Shown here piece after piece: positions 50,248 through 59,139 of a DNA stretch of 64,000 bases. The notes beneath the pieces are model-generated. The model was not told where the DNA came from and did no database searches. It saw nothing but the letters and a program-made list of their open reading frames with translations. Position numbers and translations under genes: made by a program. Origin of the DNA: Candidatus Ruthturnera sp. Tsphm01 (GTDB taxonomy: Bacteria > Pseudomonadota > Gammaproteobacteria > PS1 > Pseudothioglobaceae); assembly GCA_030142985.1 (NCBI GenBank), contig CP125320.1:1459274-1523273 (forward strand), in the 5' to 3' direction. Position 1 is the stretch's first letter. Each line of letters opens with the position of its first letter.

Positions 50248-51033
50248 TTAAATTAAATTTTCCATGGGGGATGAGGCTGAGGCGTAAGCCTTTTTCATCA
50301 TTCTGCCTGCAAGGAAAGATTCGCGCCCTGCAATGACAGCATGCTTCATAGCACTTGCCATTAAAATTGGGTTGGTAGCATTAGCAATGGCTGAGTTCAT
50401 TAGTACGCCATCACAACCCAGTTCCATAGTCTTAGCGGCATCTGAGGCGCAACCAATGCCTGCATCAACCAGTACGGGTACGTTGGCGTGCTCTTTGATG
50501 AGTTTAATGTTCGCTGGGTTGGCAATGCCTTGACCTGAGCCGATGAGTGATGCAAGGGGCATAATGGCGCAACAGCCGATGTGTTCTAATTCTTTAGCAA
50601 TGATTGGGTCATCACTGGTATAAACCATGACATCAAAACCATCATTAATTAGGGTTTTTGCAGCAGACAGGGTTTCAACAATATTGGGGTATAGGGTTTT
50701 TTCATCGCCCAGCACTTCAAGTTTAACCAGGTTATGACCGCCTAAAAGTTCACGCGCTAATTGGCACGTGCGTACGGCATCTTTAGCGCTATAACAACCT
50801 GCAGTGTTGGGTAAAATGGTATATTTATCGGGACTGATAGCATCTAATAAATTTGGCTTGTTTTTATCCTGCCCAATATTGGTTCGACGAATGGCAACGG
50901 TAATAATATCAGCCTGAGCAGCTTCAGTTGCTAGTTTTGTTTGTGTTAAATCTTGATATTTTCCTGAGCCAACCAACAAGCGAGAGCGGTAAGTTTTTCC
51001 TGCAATTAGTAGTTGTGTGTCAGTCATCATCAT
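50248..51033 (-). CDS. thiG: Thiazole synthase (ThiG)
   Basis: ThiG assembles the thiazole phosphate of thiamine from deoxyxylulose phosphate, dehydroglycine and the ThiS thiocarboxylate. The 261-residue barrel begins [20 protein letters not shown], has the Schiff-base Lys in [17 protein letters not shown], and phosphate-binding [20 protein letters not shown] then [11 protein letters not shown]. Three consecutive ATGs (51033, 51030, 51027) could serve as start. Usual partners thiS, thiE or thiO are not adjacent; a tRNA-Ser lies just upstream. Confidence 0.95.
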   Translation of the reverse strand: MMMTDTQLLIAGKTYRSRLLVGSGKYQDLTQTKLATEAAQADIITVAIRRTNIGQDKNKPNLLDAISPDKYTILPNTAGCYSAKDAVRTCQLARELLGGHNLVKLEVLGDEKTLYPNIVETLSAAKTLINDGFDVMVYTSDDPIIAKELEHIGCCAIMPLASLIGSGQGIANPANIKLIKEHANVPVLVDAGIGCASDAAKTMELGCDGVLMNSAIANATNPILMASAMKHAVIAGRESFLAGRMMKKAYASASSPMENLI

Positions 51034-51050
51034 AAGGATTTTTTAAATAA

Positions 51051-51142
51051 TGGCGGAGAGTGAGGGATTTGAACCCTCGATAGGGGATAAACCCTATACA
51101 CCCTTAGCAGGGGCGCGCCTTCAGCCACTCGGCCAACTCTCC
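51051..51142 (-). tRNA. tRNA-Ser(GCU)
   Basis: Minus strand starts GGAGAGTTGGCCGAGTGGCT, has anticodon loop CTGCTAA (anticodon GCU), a long variable arm (GTGTATAGGG...CCCTATCG), T-loop GGTTCAAATCC, acceptor ACTCTCC, discriminator G and encoded CCA. It lies 18 bp upstream of thiG, so thiG may be read from the tRNA promoter. Confidence 0.97.
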
Positions 51143-51190
51143 GTGAAAAAAACATTATACGCTAAGTTGTTAAAATTTAAATACCGAGTT

Positions 51191-51595
51191 TTAGAAACCA
51201 TATTGGTATTTTAGGTTGATTTTTCGGTAGCGTTCTTTAGGGTCAAATTTGAGTCGTATTTTGCCCCAATCGCCTTTGAATTTGACTTTTTCTTCTAATG
51301 CTTTAAGCTTCATTCTGACATTGAGAATGGCTTGTTCTGACTCGTTCCATTGCTCGTCATAACTAATGGGTATACCTAGTTGGTACTCATGATAAAGCAG
51401 TTGATTTTTGATGTCATCTGCTTGATGCTTAATATCAAAGACGTTTCCACCTAGTTTATAACTAAGTTCTAGATTAAGTACTTTAATATCCAATGCTTTG
51501 ACTTTTTTGGTAATGTTTGTTGTTTGCGCTAAACTGTGATTGATTAGCGCACTAAAACTAAAGACTAAAGCGAGTGATAATTTTAGGAGAACCAA
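51191..51595 (-). CDS. Exported protein of unknown function
   Basis: A 134-residue protein with a clear signal peptide (MVLLKLSLALVFSFSALINH, cleavage near SLA-Q at 23-24). The mature part is charged and helix-prone, with KKVKALDIKVLNLELSYKLG, ESEQAILNVRMKLKALEEKV and a C-terminal strand-like KIRLKFDPKERYRKINLKYQ. No cysteines. I do not recognise the family. Its start overlaps the preceding small membrane gene by 13 bp, so it is the last gene of trpC-osmC-membrane protein-this gene. Confidence 0.6.
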   Translation of the reverse strand: MVLLKLSLALVFSFSALINHSLAQTTNITKKVKALDIKVLNLELSYKLGGNVFDIKHQADDIKNQLLYHEYQLGIPISYDEQWNESEQAILNVRMKLKALEEKVKFKGDWGKIRLKFDPKERYRKINLKYQYGF

Positions 51596-51804
51596 TGGTA
51601 AATCCCTAATGTATTAACAAAAACAAAAACAGCATTCAGCAACACTAGAGAGTTGTCATTATTTTTAGCACCTTGAACAATCCAACTAATGGCTGATGCC
51701 ATAAAAAAAAGATAGCCAAATTTAGACCATTCAAAGTTAAGTGCTACTAATAATCCGCCTATGATACCGGTAACCGCGCCAAACCAACCCCAAGTGTTAT
51801 TCAT
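51583..51804 (-). CDS. Small membrane protein of unknown function
   Basis: The start is set at MNNTWGWFGAVTGIIGG, giving 73 residues; five codons more are open upstream. Three hydrophobic helices are visible (about 6-24, 30-46, 52-70), with NFEWSKFGYLFFMASAISWI and an NAVFVFVNTLGIYHW end that recalls one repeat of small nutrient-transporter-like or SemiSWEET-type proteins. Family assignment is not secure. It overlaps the osmC end by 8 bp and the exported-protein gene by 13 bp. Confidence 0.6.
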   Translation of the reverse strand: MNNTWGWFGAVTGIIGGLLVALNFEWSKFGYLFFMASAISWIVQGAKNNDNSLVLLNAVFVFVNTLGIYHWFS

Positions 51805-52210
51805 GAACTTCAAAATCATGCGTAACGATGGCAGTTTCCCCTAACATAATGGAAGCAGAGCAATATTTATCTGCAGATAAACTGACTGCTTTGGCTACTT
51901 TTTTTTTATTTAGATTACACCCCTTCATGACAAAGTGAATATGAATCTCAGTAAATACTTTTGGATGCTCATCTGCGCGTTTGGCAGTAATTTCTGCATA
52001 GCAATTTTGCACTTCTTCACGCATTTTTTTTAAGGTTGAAATAACATCTATGGTCGTGCAACCACCCATACCAAGTAGTAGCATTTCCATGGGGCGAATG
52101 CCTAAATTTCTGCCCCCCAATTCTTCAGGGCCGTCCATAACTACAGCATGACCACTGTCTGACTCGCCAACCATCATCATGTTATCAATCCATTTAATTG
52201 TTATTTTCAT
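51797..52210 (-). CDS. OsmC-family peroxiredoxin-like protein (YhfA type)
   Basis: A 137-residue OsmC/Ohr-fold protein. The two family cysteines are seen in LLGMGGCTTIDVISTL and SADKYCSASIMLG, and RPMEMLLLGMGG is typical of the YhfA subgroup rather than Ohr. Members are thought to reduce organic peroxides or act on thiol substrates; YhfA itself has no settled role. It overlaps trpC by 4 bp and the next membrane gene by 8 bp. Confidence 0.85.
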   Translation of the reverse strand: MKITIKWIDNMMMVGESDSGHAVVMDGPEELGGRNLGIRPMEMLLLGMGGCTTIDVISTLKKMREEVQNCYAEITAKRADEHPKVFTEIHIHFVMKGCNLNKKKVAKAVSLSADKYCSASIMLGETAIVTHDFEVHE

Positions 52211-53004
52211 GTAAAAATCTCTCGTAATGCTTGTCCTGGGTTGGGCTTTCGCATAAATGCTTCACCCACTAGGTAACTGTAAATATTGTTTGATTTCATT
52301 AATGCTACGTTTTCAGCATTTAAAATACCACTCTCGGTAATTACTAAAGTATCTTCCTTGATTTCTTTTAATAAGTCTATTGTGGTTTGTAAAGACACTT
52401 TAAATGTGCGCAGATTCCGATTGTTAATACCTATCATTGGCAAGTTTAGTTTAAGTGTGCGCTTGAGTTCTCCTAAGTTGTGCACTTCGATTAATACATC
52501 CATACTTAGGGATATTGCTAATGATGAAAACTCATCCATTTGCGTATCAGTTAAACAGGCAGTAATAAGTAAAATACAGTCTGAACCTATGGCGCGTGCT
52601 TCATAAATTTGGTAAGCATCAATAATAAATTCTTTGCGTAAAACGGGTAATGACACGGCTGCTCTTGCGTTAATTAAGTATTGATTATCACCTTGGAAAA
52701 AATCTTTATCAGTAAGGATAGATAAGCAAGTAGCACCTCCTAATTCATAACTTTTGGCAATTTCTTTTGGGTTAAAATCTTTGCGTAGAATGCCTTTTGA
52801 AGGAGAAGCCTTTTTAATTTCAGCAATAACAGCATTTTGTTTAGCGTCTACTTTGGTTTTAAGTGCCTGGTAAAAGCCACGTGTGTTTGATGCGTATTTT
52901 GATTGCTCAATAACCCCTGCCAAAGGTATGGTTTTTTTACATTGCGCAATTTCTTGCTGCTTTCTAGTAATAATTTTTTTTAAAATATTAGGGGCATTTG
53001 TCAT
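52207..53004 (-). CDS. trpC: Indole-3-glycerol phosphate synthase (TrpC)
   Basis: TrpC closes the indole ring in tryptophan synthesis. The start is set at MTNAPNILKKIITRKQQEI; the frame is open 60 codons further but that part antisense-overlaps kdsA. The 265-residue barrel has VIAEIKKASPSKGILRKDF (substrate Lys), CLSILTDKDFFQG, LPVLRKEFIIDAYQIYEARA with catalytic Lys and IGINNRNLRTFKV, TESGI. It is a stand-alone TrpC without a fused PRAI domain. It is divergent from kdsA by 68 bp and coupled to the osmC-like gene. Confidence 0.95.
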   Translation of the reverse strand: MTNAPNILKKIITRKQQEIAQCKKTIPLAGVIEQSKYASNTRGFYQALKTKVDAKQNAVIAEIKKASPSKGILRKDFNPKEIAKSYELGGATCLSILTDKDFFQGDNQYLINARAAVSLPVLRKEFIIDAYQIYEARAIGSDCILLITACLTDTQMDEFSSLAISLSMDVLIEVHNLGELKRTLKLNLPMIGINNRNLRTFKVSLQTTIDLLKEIKEDTLVITESGILNAENVALMKSNNIYSYLVGEAFMRKPNPGQALREIFT

Positions 53005-53072
53005 GATTAAGTATTTTAAATGAATTGTATAACTTATAATTAAACTTTGAATTTTTAAGCAAGACTTAAGCC

Positions 53073-53906
53073 ATGAAATTACTAAATTTTGAAGCAGGCA
53101 TTGATCATCCATTTTTTTTAATAGCAGGTCCATGCGTGATTGAATCTGAAGCCTTAGCCATGGAAACAGCGACTTATTTGGCAAAAGTCACTAATGACCT
53201 AGGTATTAATTTTATTTATAAGTCATCCTATGACAAGGCAAATCGGACTAGTGCTAATAGTTTTAGAGGTTTGGGGTTGGAACAAGGTCTAAGAATTTTG
53301 CAAAAAGTTAAAGATGAAGTTGGTACGCCTGTTTTAACTGATGTTCATGAAGACACGCCACTTGATGAAGTGGCAAGTGTGGTTGATATGATGCAAACAC
53401 CTGCTTTTTTGGTGCGCCAAACTAATTTTATTCAAAATGTTTGTAAACAAGGTTTGCCTGTTAATATCAAAAAAGGTCAATTTCAAGCCCCTTGGGATAT
53501 GGACAATGTGGTTGAGAAAGCCTATGCTACGGGTAATCAACAAATTACTGTGTGCGATCGTGGCACTTCGTTTGGCTACAATACCTTGGTTTCTGACATG
53601 CGTGGTTTAGCAAGTATGCGCAGTACAAATTGCCCTATTGTGTTTGATGCTACGCATTCAGTGCAACAACCTGGTGGGCACGGTACAACCTCAGGCGGTC
53701 AGCGAGAAATGGTGCCAGTTTTGGCAAGGGCGGCCGTTGCTGTTGGTATTAGTGGTATTTTTATGGAAACCCACCCAAATCCTGAAAATGCCAAGAGCGA
53801 TAGCCCTAATTCTATGCCGATTGACAAAATAAGTGAACTACTTAAAACCTTGCAAGAGTTAGACGACATAACAAAAAAAAATGGCTTTTTAGAGTATAGC
53901 TTGTAA
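53073..53906 (+). CDS. kdsA: KDO-8-phosphate synthase (KdsA)
   Basis: KdsA condenses PEP with arabinose 5-phosphate to make KDO-8-phosphate for lipopolysaccharide. The 277-residue barrel has [66 protein letters not shown] and [20 protein letters not shown]. The ANRTS and absence of the Cys metal ligand (NDMRG region reads VSDMRGLA) point to the metal-independent class. Length matches E. coli (284). nhaA follows by 10 bp. Confidence 0.96.
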   Translation: MKLLNFEAGIDHPFFLIAGPCVIESEALAMETATYLAKVTNDLGINFIYKSSYDKANRTSANSFRGLGLEQGLRILQKVKDEVGTPVLTDVHEDTPLDEVASVVDMMQTPAFLVRQTNFIQNVCKQGLPVNIKKGQFQAPWDMDNVVEKAYATGNQQITVCDRGTSFGYNTLVSDMRGLASMRSTNCPIVFDATHSVQQPGGHGTTSGGQREMVPVLARAAVAVGISGIFMETHPNPENAKSDSPNSMPIDKISELLKTLQELDDITKKNGFLEYSL

Positions 53907-53916
53907 AGCATGTATC

Positions 53917-55086
53917 ATGACTGAGAACATAAAAATTTTAGAAGAGTTCATAAAGAAAGAGTCCTTTGCTGGCATATTGCTTATCATTGCCACTATTTTT
54001 GCGCTATTTTTGCAAAATAGTGGATTCTCTAGTATCTACACCGACTTTTTACATACACATATAGAAATACGCTTTGGAGACTTCCAAATCGCTAAACCGC
54101 TATTATTGTGGGTTAATGATGGACTAATGGCAATTTTCTTTTTTTTAATTGGTTTAGAAGTTAAAAGAGAAGTGATGGAGGGAAGCCTCTCTTCAATGAG
54201 TCAGATTGTATTGCCTGGTATTGCAGCAATTGGTGGCATGGTAGTTCCAGCGTTGGTTTTTGTTGCTTTTAATCAGGGTGAATCTTTTGCAATGAAAGGT
54301 TGGGCAATACCGACAGCGACAGATATAGCGTTTGCTCTAGGCGTTCTGTCGCTATTGGGTAAGCGAGCCCCTGTCTCATTAAAAATATTCTTAATGGCAT
54401 TAGCTATTATTGATGACCTAGGGGCTATTATTATTATTGCACTGCTCTATACTAGTGAGTTATCACTTACTTCCATTGTGGTGGCGTTGTCTGCTGTTTT
54501 TACATTACTACTCATGAATAGACTTGGGGTTATTAAAAAAGCAGCTTATATTTTGGTGGGTTTTGTGCTTTGGGTGAGTGTTTTAAAATCAGGGGTGCAT
54601 GCTACTTTAGCAGGTGTTTTGCTTGCCTTTATTATTCCTTTGAATTCTATAGATGAAAATGGTAAAAAATTTTCACTGAGCAATGAAATAGAACATGATT
54701 TACATTATTGGGTGGCCTTTATGATTCTGCCTTTATTTGCCTTTGTTAATGCAGGTGTAGATTTAAGAGGCATCTCAATAGGAGAAATGCTAACACCTGT
54801 TCCTTTGGGTATTATGTTTGGTTTATTTATCGGCAAGCAAGTAGGGGTATTTGGCTTTAGTTGGTTGGCAGTAAAAGCAGGCATCGCAACTTTACCAAAA
54901 AGCAGTAGTTGGAAGCAGTTATATGGCGTATCTATACTCACAGGTATTGGTTTTACCATGAGTTTGTTTGTTGATTCTTTGGCTTATAATGATACTCAAA
55001 TCTATCATTACGCCGATAAACTGGCAATTTTGTTGGGCTCGTTTTTATCAGGCATTGTTGGTTATCTTGTTCTAAGAAAAGTATAG
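53917..55086 (+). CDS. nhaA: Na+/H+ antiporter NhaA
   Basis: NhaA exchanges two protons for one sodium ion across the inner membrane. The 389-residue protein (E. coli 388) has about 12 helices and the two essential aspartates Asp166-Asp167 in MALAIIDDLGAIIIIAL, Asp136 in PTATDIAFALGVLSLLGKR, and the helix XI Lys-type region GIGFTMSLFVDSLAY. It is transcribed with kdsA (10 bp). With the Na+-pumping OadGAB at 33-36 kb it points to active sodium cycling. Confidence 0.95.
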   Translation: MTENIKILEEFIKKESFAGILLIIATIFALFLQNSGFSSIYTDFLHTHIEIRFGDFQIAKPLLLWVNDGLMAIFFFLIGLEVKREVMEGSLSSMSQIVLPGIAAIGGMVVPALVFVAFNQGESFAMKGWAIPTATDIAFALGVLSLLGKRAPVSLKIFLMALAIIDDLGAIIIIALLYTSELSLTSIVVALSAVFTLLLMNRLGVIKKAAYILVGFVLWVSVLKSGVHATLAGVLLAFIIPLNSIDENGKKFSLSNEIEHDLHYWVAFMILPLFAFVNAGVDLRGISIGEMLTPVPLGIMFGLFIGKQVGVFGFSWLAVKAGIATLPKSSSWKQLYGVSILTGIGFTMSLFVDSLAYNDTQIYHYADKLAILLGSFLSGIVGYLVLRKV

Positions 55087-55110
55087 ATATGATTAAATAT
55101 TTAATCATAT
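55087..55110. repeat. Perfect 24-bp AT-rich palindrome after nhaA
   Basis: A 12-bp arm (ATATGATTAAAT) is followed immediately by its reverse complement, starting right after the nhaA stop codon. The loopless AT-rich arms make a weak RNA hairpin; it could be a poor terminator or a protein-binding site. Function is not shown. Confidence 0.5.
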
Positions 55111-55155
55111 AATAATCGATATAGCGTTTAAACTTTCACAGTTATTTTTGTAAAA

Positions 55156-55182
55156 CTTATACTGGGTTAATGCAGTGGTCTC
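55156..55182 (-). repeat. IS5-like end sequence, second type
   Basis: Minus strand GAGACCACTGCATTAACCCA followed by GTATAAG. The same sequence with few changes occurs at 32470-32498, before infA. The GAGACC start is typical of IS5-like ends, but no matching second end or transposase was found near either copy. Confidence 0.5.
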
Positions 55183-55266
55183 AATTTGATTTATTTGGCG
55201 TGATTATTATTGCTGTTTTTTAGGGGTAGGAAAGGGTTTATTGCATGATTATGCTATTTTTTCGAT

Positions 55267-55505
55267 ATGTTTTTTAGGTTAGCAATCAAATATTCTTTAT
55301 TACCTCGCCTTATTGTCACCAGTGTTATGTTTATAATCTCTCTTTATGTAACAGTGTCTTGGATTTTTTACTTTTTATTAGGCTTTTTTATTCAAATCAA
55401 GAAGTAACAGTGGTAGTAACCATTTCGGGATTATTTATATTAATAACTCGACTATTGGCAATATACTACAATATTAATTTACCTAAATTTCGTTTTAAGT
55501 TGTAA
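55267..55505 (+). pseudogene. C-terminal relic of a TRIC/UPF0126-type membrane protein
   Basis: From ATG 55267 the frame reads MFFRLAIKYSLLPRLIVTSV, then SLYVTVSWIFYFLLGFF and stops; in the next frame the protein-like text resumes as YSNQEVTVVVTISGLFILI then TRLLAIYYNINLPKFRFKL to a TAA at 55503. The final RLLAIYYNINLP is characteristic of the end of TRIC-type (YicG/UPF0126) membrane proteins. One frameshift near 55385 separates the halves, and the first two thirds of the gene are gone. recQ begins 10 bp later. Confidence 0.65.
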
Positions 55506-55515
55506 AAAATATTCT

Positions 55516-57645
55516 ATGCCTAAAAGCAAGTATCAAATATTACAAAATACTTTCGGGTTTAATGGGTTTCACCCATTGCAAGAAGTAGTGGTGGATAAAA
55601 TTTTGAACCATGAAGATGTGTTACTAATTTTACCCACAGGCGGTGGTAAATCGTTGTGCTATCAGTTGCCAGCATTATTAATGAAAGGGGTTGTGGTTGT
55701 GGTTTCACCTTTATTGGCATTGATGCAAGATCAAGTATATGGCTTGGCAGCAAAAGGAATTCGCGCTGTTATGATGTCGTCTATGCAAGATATGGAACAA
55801 ATCATGCAAGCGCAGAATGATTTGCAAAATGGCGTGGTGAAACTTGTTTTTGTTGCACCTGAGCGTTTGCAAAATAATCAATTTTTGAATTTTTTAACCA
55901 CGCTTAACATTGCTTTTTTTGCTATTGATGAGGCACATTGCGTGAGCGAATGGGGACATGAGTTTCGAGCAGATTATCGTCAATTAGGTTTATTAAAGTC
56001 TCATTTTCCAGAAGTGGGCATTGCTGCTTTTACGGCAACAGCAACCACGCAAGTAGAGAAAGACATTGTTAATCAACTAAAGTTTAAACGTCGTGATAAT
56101 ATTATTCGTGGCAAAATTTATCGAGACAATTTGTTTATTAGTGTTCAATCTAGGCAGGGCAACGGACATCAACAACTGCTAGATTTTTTGCAAAATCATC
56201 AGCATGAGCAAGGTATTATTTATACGCTGTCACGTAAGAATACCGAGTCATTAAGTGCATTTTTAAGCGCTCAAGGTTTAAAGGCGCGTGCTTATCATGC
56301 TGGCTTATCAACTCAGGAGCGCACCCAAGCATTTAGTGAGTTTGTGAATGATGAGATTGATATCATGGTTGCCACTATCGCGTTTGGCATGGGGATTGAT
56401 AAAAGCAATATTCGTTTCGTGGTACACATGTCGATTCCTAAAACCATGGAAGCCTATTATCAAGAAATGGGTAGAGCGGGTAGAGATGGGCTAAAGAGCG
56501 AGGTTTTGTTGCTTTACTCTACTCAAGATTTGGGTTTGCTAGGACGCTTTATTGCTGATATTGATAACGAGTCTTATCGAAATCTAGCCTATCACAAGCT
56601 TAATTTAATCAAAAAATATGCGTTTTCTGAAGGTTGTCGGCACCAAGTGCTTAGCCATTATTTTGATGACGAAATGTCCAAATGCCAAACTCAATGTGAC
56701 AATTGCCTCAATCCTGATGTTGAGCGTAGTAATATTAGTGAACGAGCAAAGATGTTTTTATCAGCCGTTTATCGTACTGATCAGTGTTTTGGGCAAGGAC
56801 ATATTGTTGATGTTTTACTAGGTTCAAAAAATCAAAAAGTATTAAACAGCGGGCATCAAAATTTATCTGTATATGGTATTGGTAGTTCCACAAGTCGGAC
56901 TTTGTGGAAAATTATTGGCGATCGTTTACTAGAAATAGATGCCCTTATAGTGGGTGAGTTTAAAGTTCTAAAACTAACCCACATTGCCAAAAAAATATTA
57001 AAATCAGAACAAGTAGTAGATATTCGCCAAAGTAGTTTACAGGCACAAAACAAGATGTTTAAGCAAATCAAACAACAGGAATATTCAATAGATGAGAAAA
57101 TTTTAGAGGCATTGCAAGTGCTTAGAAGAGAAATTGCCAAAGAGGAGGACATGCCAGCCTACATTATTTTTGACAATAAAGCACTAACAGAAATGGCATA
57201 TTTTTTACCTAATAATAAAGAAAAACTGCTACAAATTAATGGTGTGGGGCAAGTCAAACTTGAAAAATATGGTGCTCGTTTTTTGGCATTACTAGCCACA
57301 TTAAGAGCAAATGATTTCCAAGAGCCTATTGTTGAAACTAAGCCAGTAGTTGTTAAAAAATTGCACACTACTTACCAAGCCACCTTAGTGTTAATTGAAC
57401 AAGATTCATCCATAGAAAACATTTGTCAGCAACGAGATTTAGTATTAACTACCGTGTTAAGCCATATTAATAAACTTGCAAATAGTGGCAAAATTAAACA
57501 CTTGAAAAGACAACAATTATTTGCCACAATTCATACTGATGAAGTAATTAATCAGTGGATTTTGCAAGGTCTAGAGAAAATAGATTCAATTGAAAAAATA
57601 CAACACCATTTGGCGATTTTTAAACAACTTAATCAAATAGATTAG
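55516..57645 (+). CDS. recQ: ATP-dependent DNA helicase RecQ
   Basis: RecQ unwinds DNA 3' to 5' in recombination and fork repair. The 709-residue protein has GFNGFHPLQEVVVDKIL (Q motif), Walker A with Lys45 (LPTGGGKSLCYQ), DEAH box in FFAIDEAHCVSEWGHEFR, FTATATTQVEKDI, motif VI QEMGRAGRDG, a zinc-binding region with CRHQVLSHYFDDE and CQTQCDNCLNP, a winged helix, and an HRDC domain near 525-600 (AYIIFDNKALTEMAYFLP, INGVGQVKLEKYG). About 85 further residues follow with a helix-turn-helix look (TTVLSHINKLANSGKIKHL). ligE starts 4 bp after its stop. Confidence 0.96.
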   Translation: MPKSKYQILQNTFGFNGFHPLQEVVVDKILNHEDVLLILPTGGGKSLCYQLPALLMKGVVVVVSPLLALMQDQVYGLAAKGIRAVMMSSMQDMEQIMQAQNDLQNGVVKLVFVAPERLQNNQFLNFLTTLNIAFFAIDEAHCVSEWGHEFRADYRQLGLLKSHFPEVGIAAFTATATTQVEKDIVNQLKFKRRDNIIRGKIYRDNLFISVQSRQGNGHQQLLDFLQNHQHEQGIIYTLSRKNTESLSAFLSAQGLKARAYHAGLSTQERTQAFSEFVNDEIDIMVATIAFGMGIDKSNIRFVVHMSIPKTMEAYYQEMGRAGRDGLKSEVLLLYSTQDLGLLGRFIADIDNESYRNLAYHKLNLIKKYAFSEGCRHQVLSHYFDDEMSKCQTQCDNCLNPDVERSNISERAKMFLSAVYRTDQCFGQGHIVDVLLGSKNQKVLNSGHQNLSVYGIGSSTSRTLWKIIGDRLLEIDALIVGEFKVLKLTHIAKKILKSEQVVDIRQSSLQAQNKMFKQIKQQEYSIDEKILEALQVLRREIAKEEDMPAYIIFDNKALTEMAYFLPNNKEKLLQINGVGQVKLEKYGARFLALLATLRANDFQEPIVETKPVVVKKLHTTYQATLVLIEQDSSIENICQQRDLVLTTVLSHINKLANSGKIKHLKRQQLFATIHTDEVINQWILQGLEKIDSIEKIQHHLAIFKQLNQID

Positions 57646-57649
57646 AAAA

Positions 57650-58471
57650 ATGAAGATTAAGTTATTGCTATGTTTATTAACACTATCTAGTTTGGCTTTT
57701 ACAAATAAACCTGACTTATTTTTACTCAAAACTTATGATAAAAATATTGATGTGATTGATTGGGTGATGAGTGAAAAATTAGATGGCATTAGAGGATTTT
57801 GGGATGGGAAAAAACTAATTAGTCGAGGTGGGAAAACACTTAATTCGCCAAAGTTTTGGACGATGAATTTTCCAAATTTTGAAATTGATGGCGAGCTTTG
57901 GACAAAGCGTGGTGATTTTGAACGAATTTCGTCAATTGTTAGGCGAAAAATGCCTGATAATCGTTGGGAGACTGTGAGTTTTAATATTTTTGAAGTGCCT
58001 AATCAAAAAGGCGGGTTGTTGCAACGTTTAGAAGTTTTACAAACTTATCTTAAACAACACCCTAATAAAATTTTAAAAATTATTAAACAAACGCCTATTA
58101 AATCCAAACAACAACTAGATAATTTCTTAGGAAAAGTGATTGATAATAAGGGCGAGGGTATTGTGGTGCGTAATCCTAGAATGCCTTACCAAACTGGGCG
58201 CTTATCAAGCGCTTTAAAGGTTAAAAAGTATCGTGATGAGGATTGTATCGTCATTGAGATATTGAGTGGAAAAGGTAAATATAAAGAAAAAATGGGCTCG
58301 GTTAAATGCAAAACTAAAAAAGGATTGGTTATTAAAATTGGCTCTGGGTTTACAGATTTTGAGCGAACATATCCACCTGCTGTTGGCAGTGAAATTACCT
58401 TTAAATATTATGGGCTAACCAAAAATAAAAAGTATAAATACCCAGTATTTTTAAGAATCAGACCAAAATAG
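57650..58471 (+). CDS. ATP-dependent DNA ligase with signal peptide (LigE type)
   Basis: This enzyme seals nicks in DNA using ATP. The 273-residue protein begins with a signal peptide (MKIKLLLCLLTLSSLAFTNK), then motif I with Lys43 as the adenylated residue (SEKLDGIRGFWDG), motif III NFEIDGELWTKRGDFE, motif IV GEGIVVRNP, motif V ALKVKKYRDEDC and a small OB domain ending in KYKYPVFLRIRPK. The minimal two-domain plan without extra domains fits periplasmic Lig E, studied in Neisseria and Vibrio relatives and linked there to extracellular DNA or competence. It is coupled to recQ; comM is also in the window. Confidence 0.88.
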   Translation: MKIKLLLCLLTLSSLAFTNKPDLFLLKTYDKNIDVIDWVMSEKLDGIRGFWDGKKLISRGGKTLNSPKFWTMNFPNFEIDGELWTKRGDFERISSIVRRKMPDNRWETVSFNIFEVPNQKGGLLQRLEVLQTYLKQHPNKILKIIKQTPIKSKQQLDNFLGKVIDNKGEGIVVRNPRMPYQTGRLSSALKVKKYRDEDCIVIEILSGKGKYKEKMGSVKCKTKKGLVIKIGSGFTDFERTYPPAVGSEITFKYYGLTKNKKYKYPVFLRIRPK

Positions 58472-58515
58472 ATCAGTTTTGGTATAATTTGACCTAAAGT
58501 ACTTAGGAGCTTTCT

Positions 58516-58749
58516 ATGCTAGTGAACGTATCAGAAGCAAAAGCCAAATTATCTGATTTGATAAATCGTACCTATCAATGAGAAACAATTACCATTTCTA
58601 AGCACAATCTACCGATGGTTGATTTGGTGGTGTATAAACCTATAAAAGGTGGGCTGAAATTAGAGCTTTATAAAGACGAATCAACAATTGCAGAACTGGC
58701 TGGACTTGATTGGTTTGTAGAAGATGGCCCAATATTTCCAGAAGAATGA
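58516..58749 (+). pseudogene. Phd/YefM-type antitoxin, broken by in-frame TGA
   Basis: The frame reads MLVNVSEAKAKLSDLINRTY, Gln, TGA, then ETITISKHNLPMVDLVVYK and ELYKDESTIAELAGLDWFVE to a TGA at 58747. VNVSEAKAKLSDLIN and the ETITISKHNxP segment are the DNA-binding part of Phd/YefM antitoxins. The TGA replaces a residue where the family usually has Gly, so a GGA-to-TGA change is likely. TAGGAG upstream is a good ribosome site. It overlaps the toxin relic by 4 bp (ATGA), as in a normal operon. Confidence 0.8.
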
Positions 58750-59121
58750 ATATCTTAATTGATACTCATATTTTTTGATGGTTAGTTAAGCTTAATAAAA
58801 GACTTAAACAGAAATACATTGAATCATTAAAGTCAACAGAGTATGCTTTTTATCTTAGTGTGCGTAGTTGGTGTGGCAAAAATAATGATTAAAGCCAATA
58901 CTGGCAAGTTAAATTTTTGATTATGAAATTGAAATGGTTGCTGAAAAAATAGGGTTAGAATTGTTGGATTTAAAATCTGCAGATGTTCTATTATTGAAAA
59001 CAATGTTACGACATCGCAATGACCCTTTCGACAAAATGCTAATTTCACAGTGCATAAATCGTAGTTTTTTTTTGATGCTTACTTATGATAAGATTTTTTT
59101 CATCATATGATTTTGACTTAA
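58746..59121 (+). pseudogene. PIN-domain (VapC-like) toxin, broken
   Basis: The frame begins MNILIDTHIF, meets TGA where the family has Leu, then WLVKLNKRLKQKYIESLKST and AFYLSVRSW before frame slips; later pieces in other registers read IKANTGKLNF, KIGLELLDLKSADVLLLKTM and RHRNDPFDKMLISQCI. MNILIDTHIFLW, the SVASxWE region and HRDPFDRMLIAQA-like end are signatures of PIN toxins. At least one stop and two frameshifts are present, so the toxin cannot be made. Confidence 0.8.
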
Positions 59122-59139
59122 TTTAAAGGAATAAAAAAA

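Noticed and set aside
52207..53184. Longer trpC reading frame starting at 53184
   Set aside because: The extra 60 codons run antisense through kdsA and lack family similarity; the start at 53004 matches TrpC.
30701..59121. UGA recoding, because several broken genes have in-frame TGA
   Set aside because: Intact genes such as metE and kdsB end at TGA, and the TGA-bearing frames also contain frameshifts and truncations, so they are pseudogenes.
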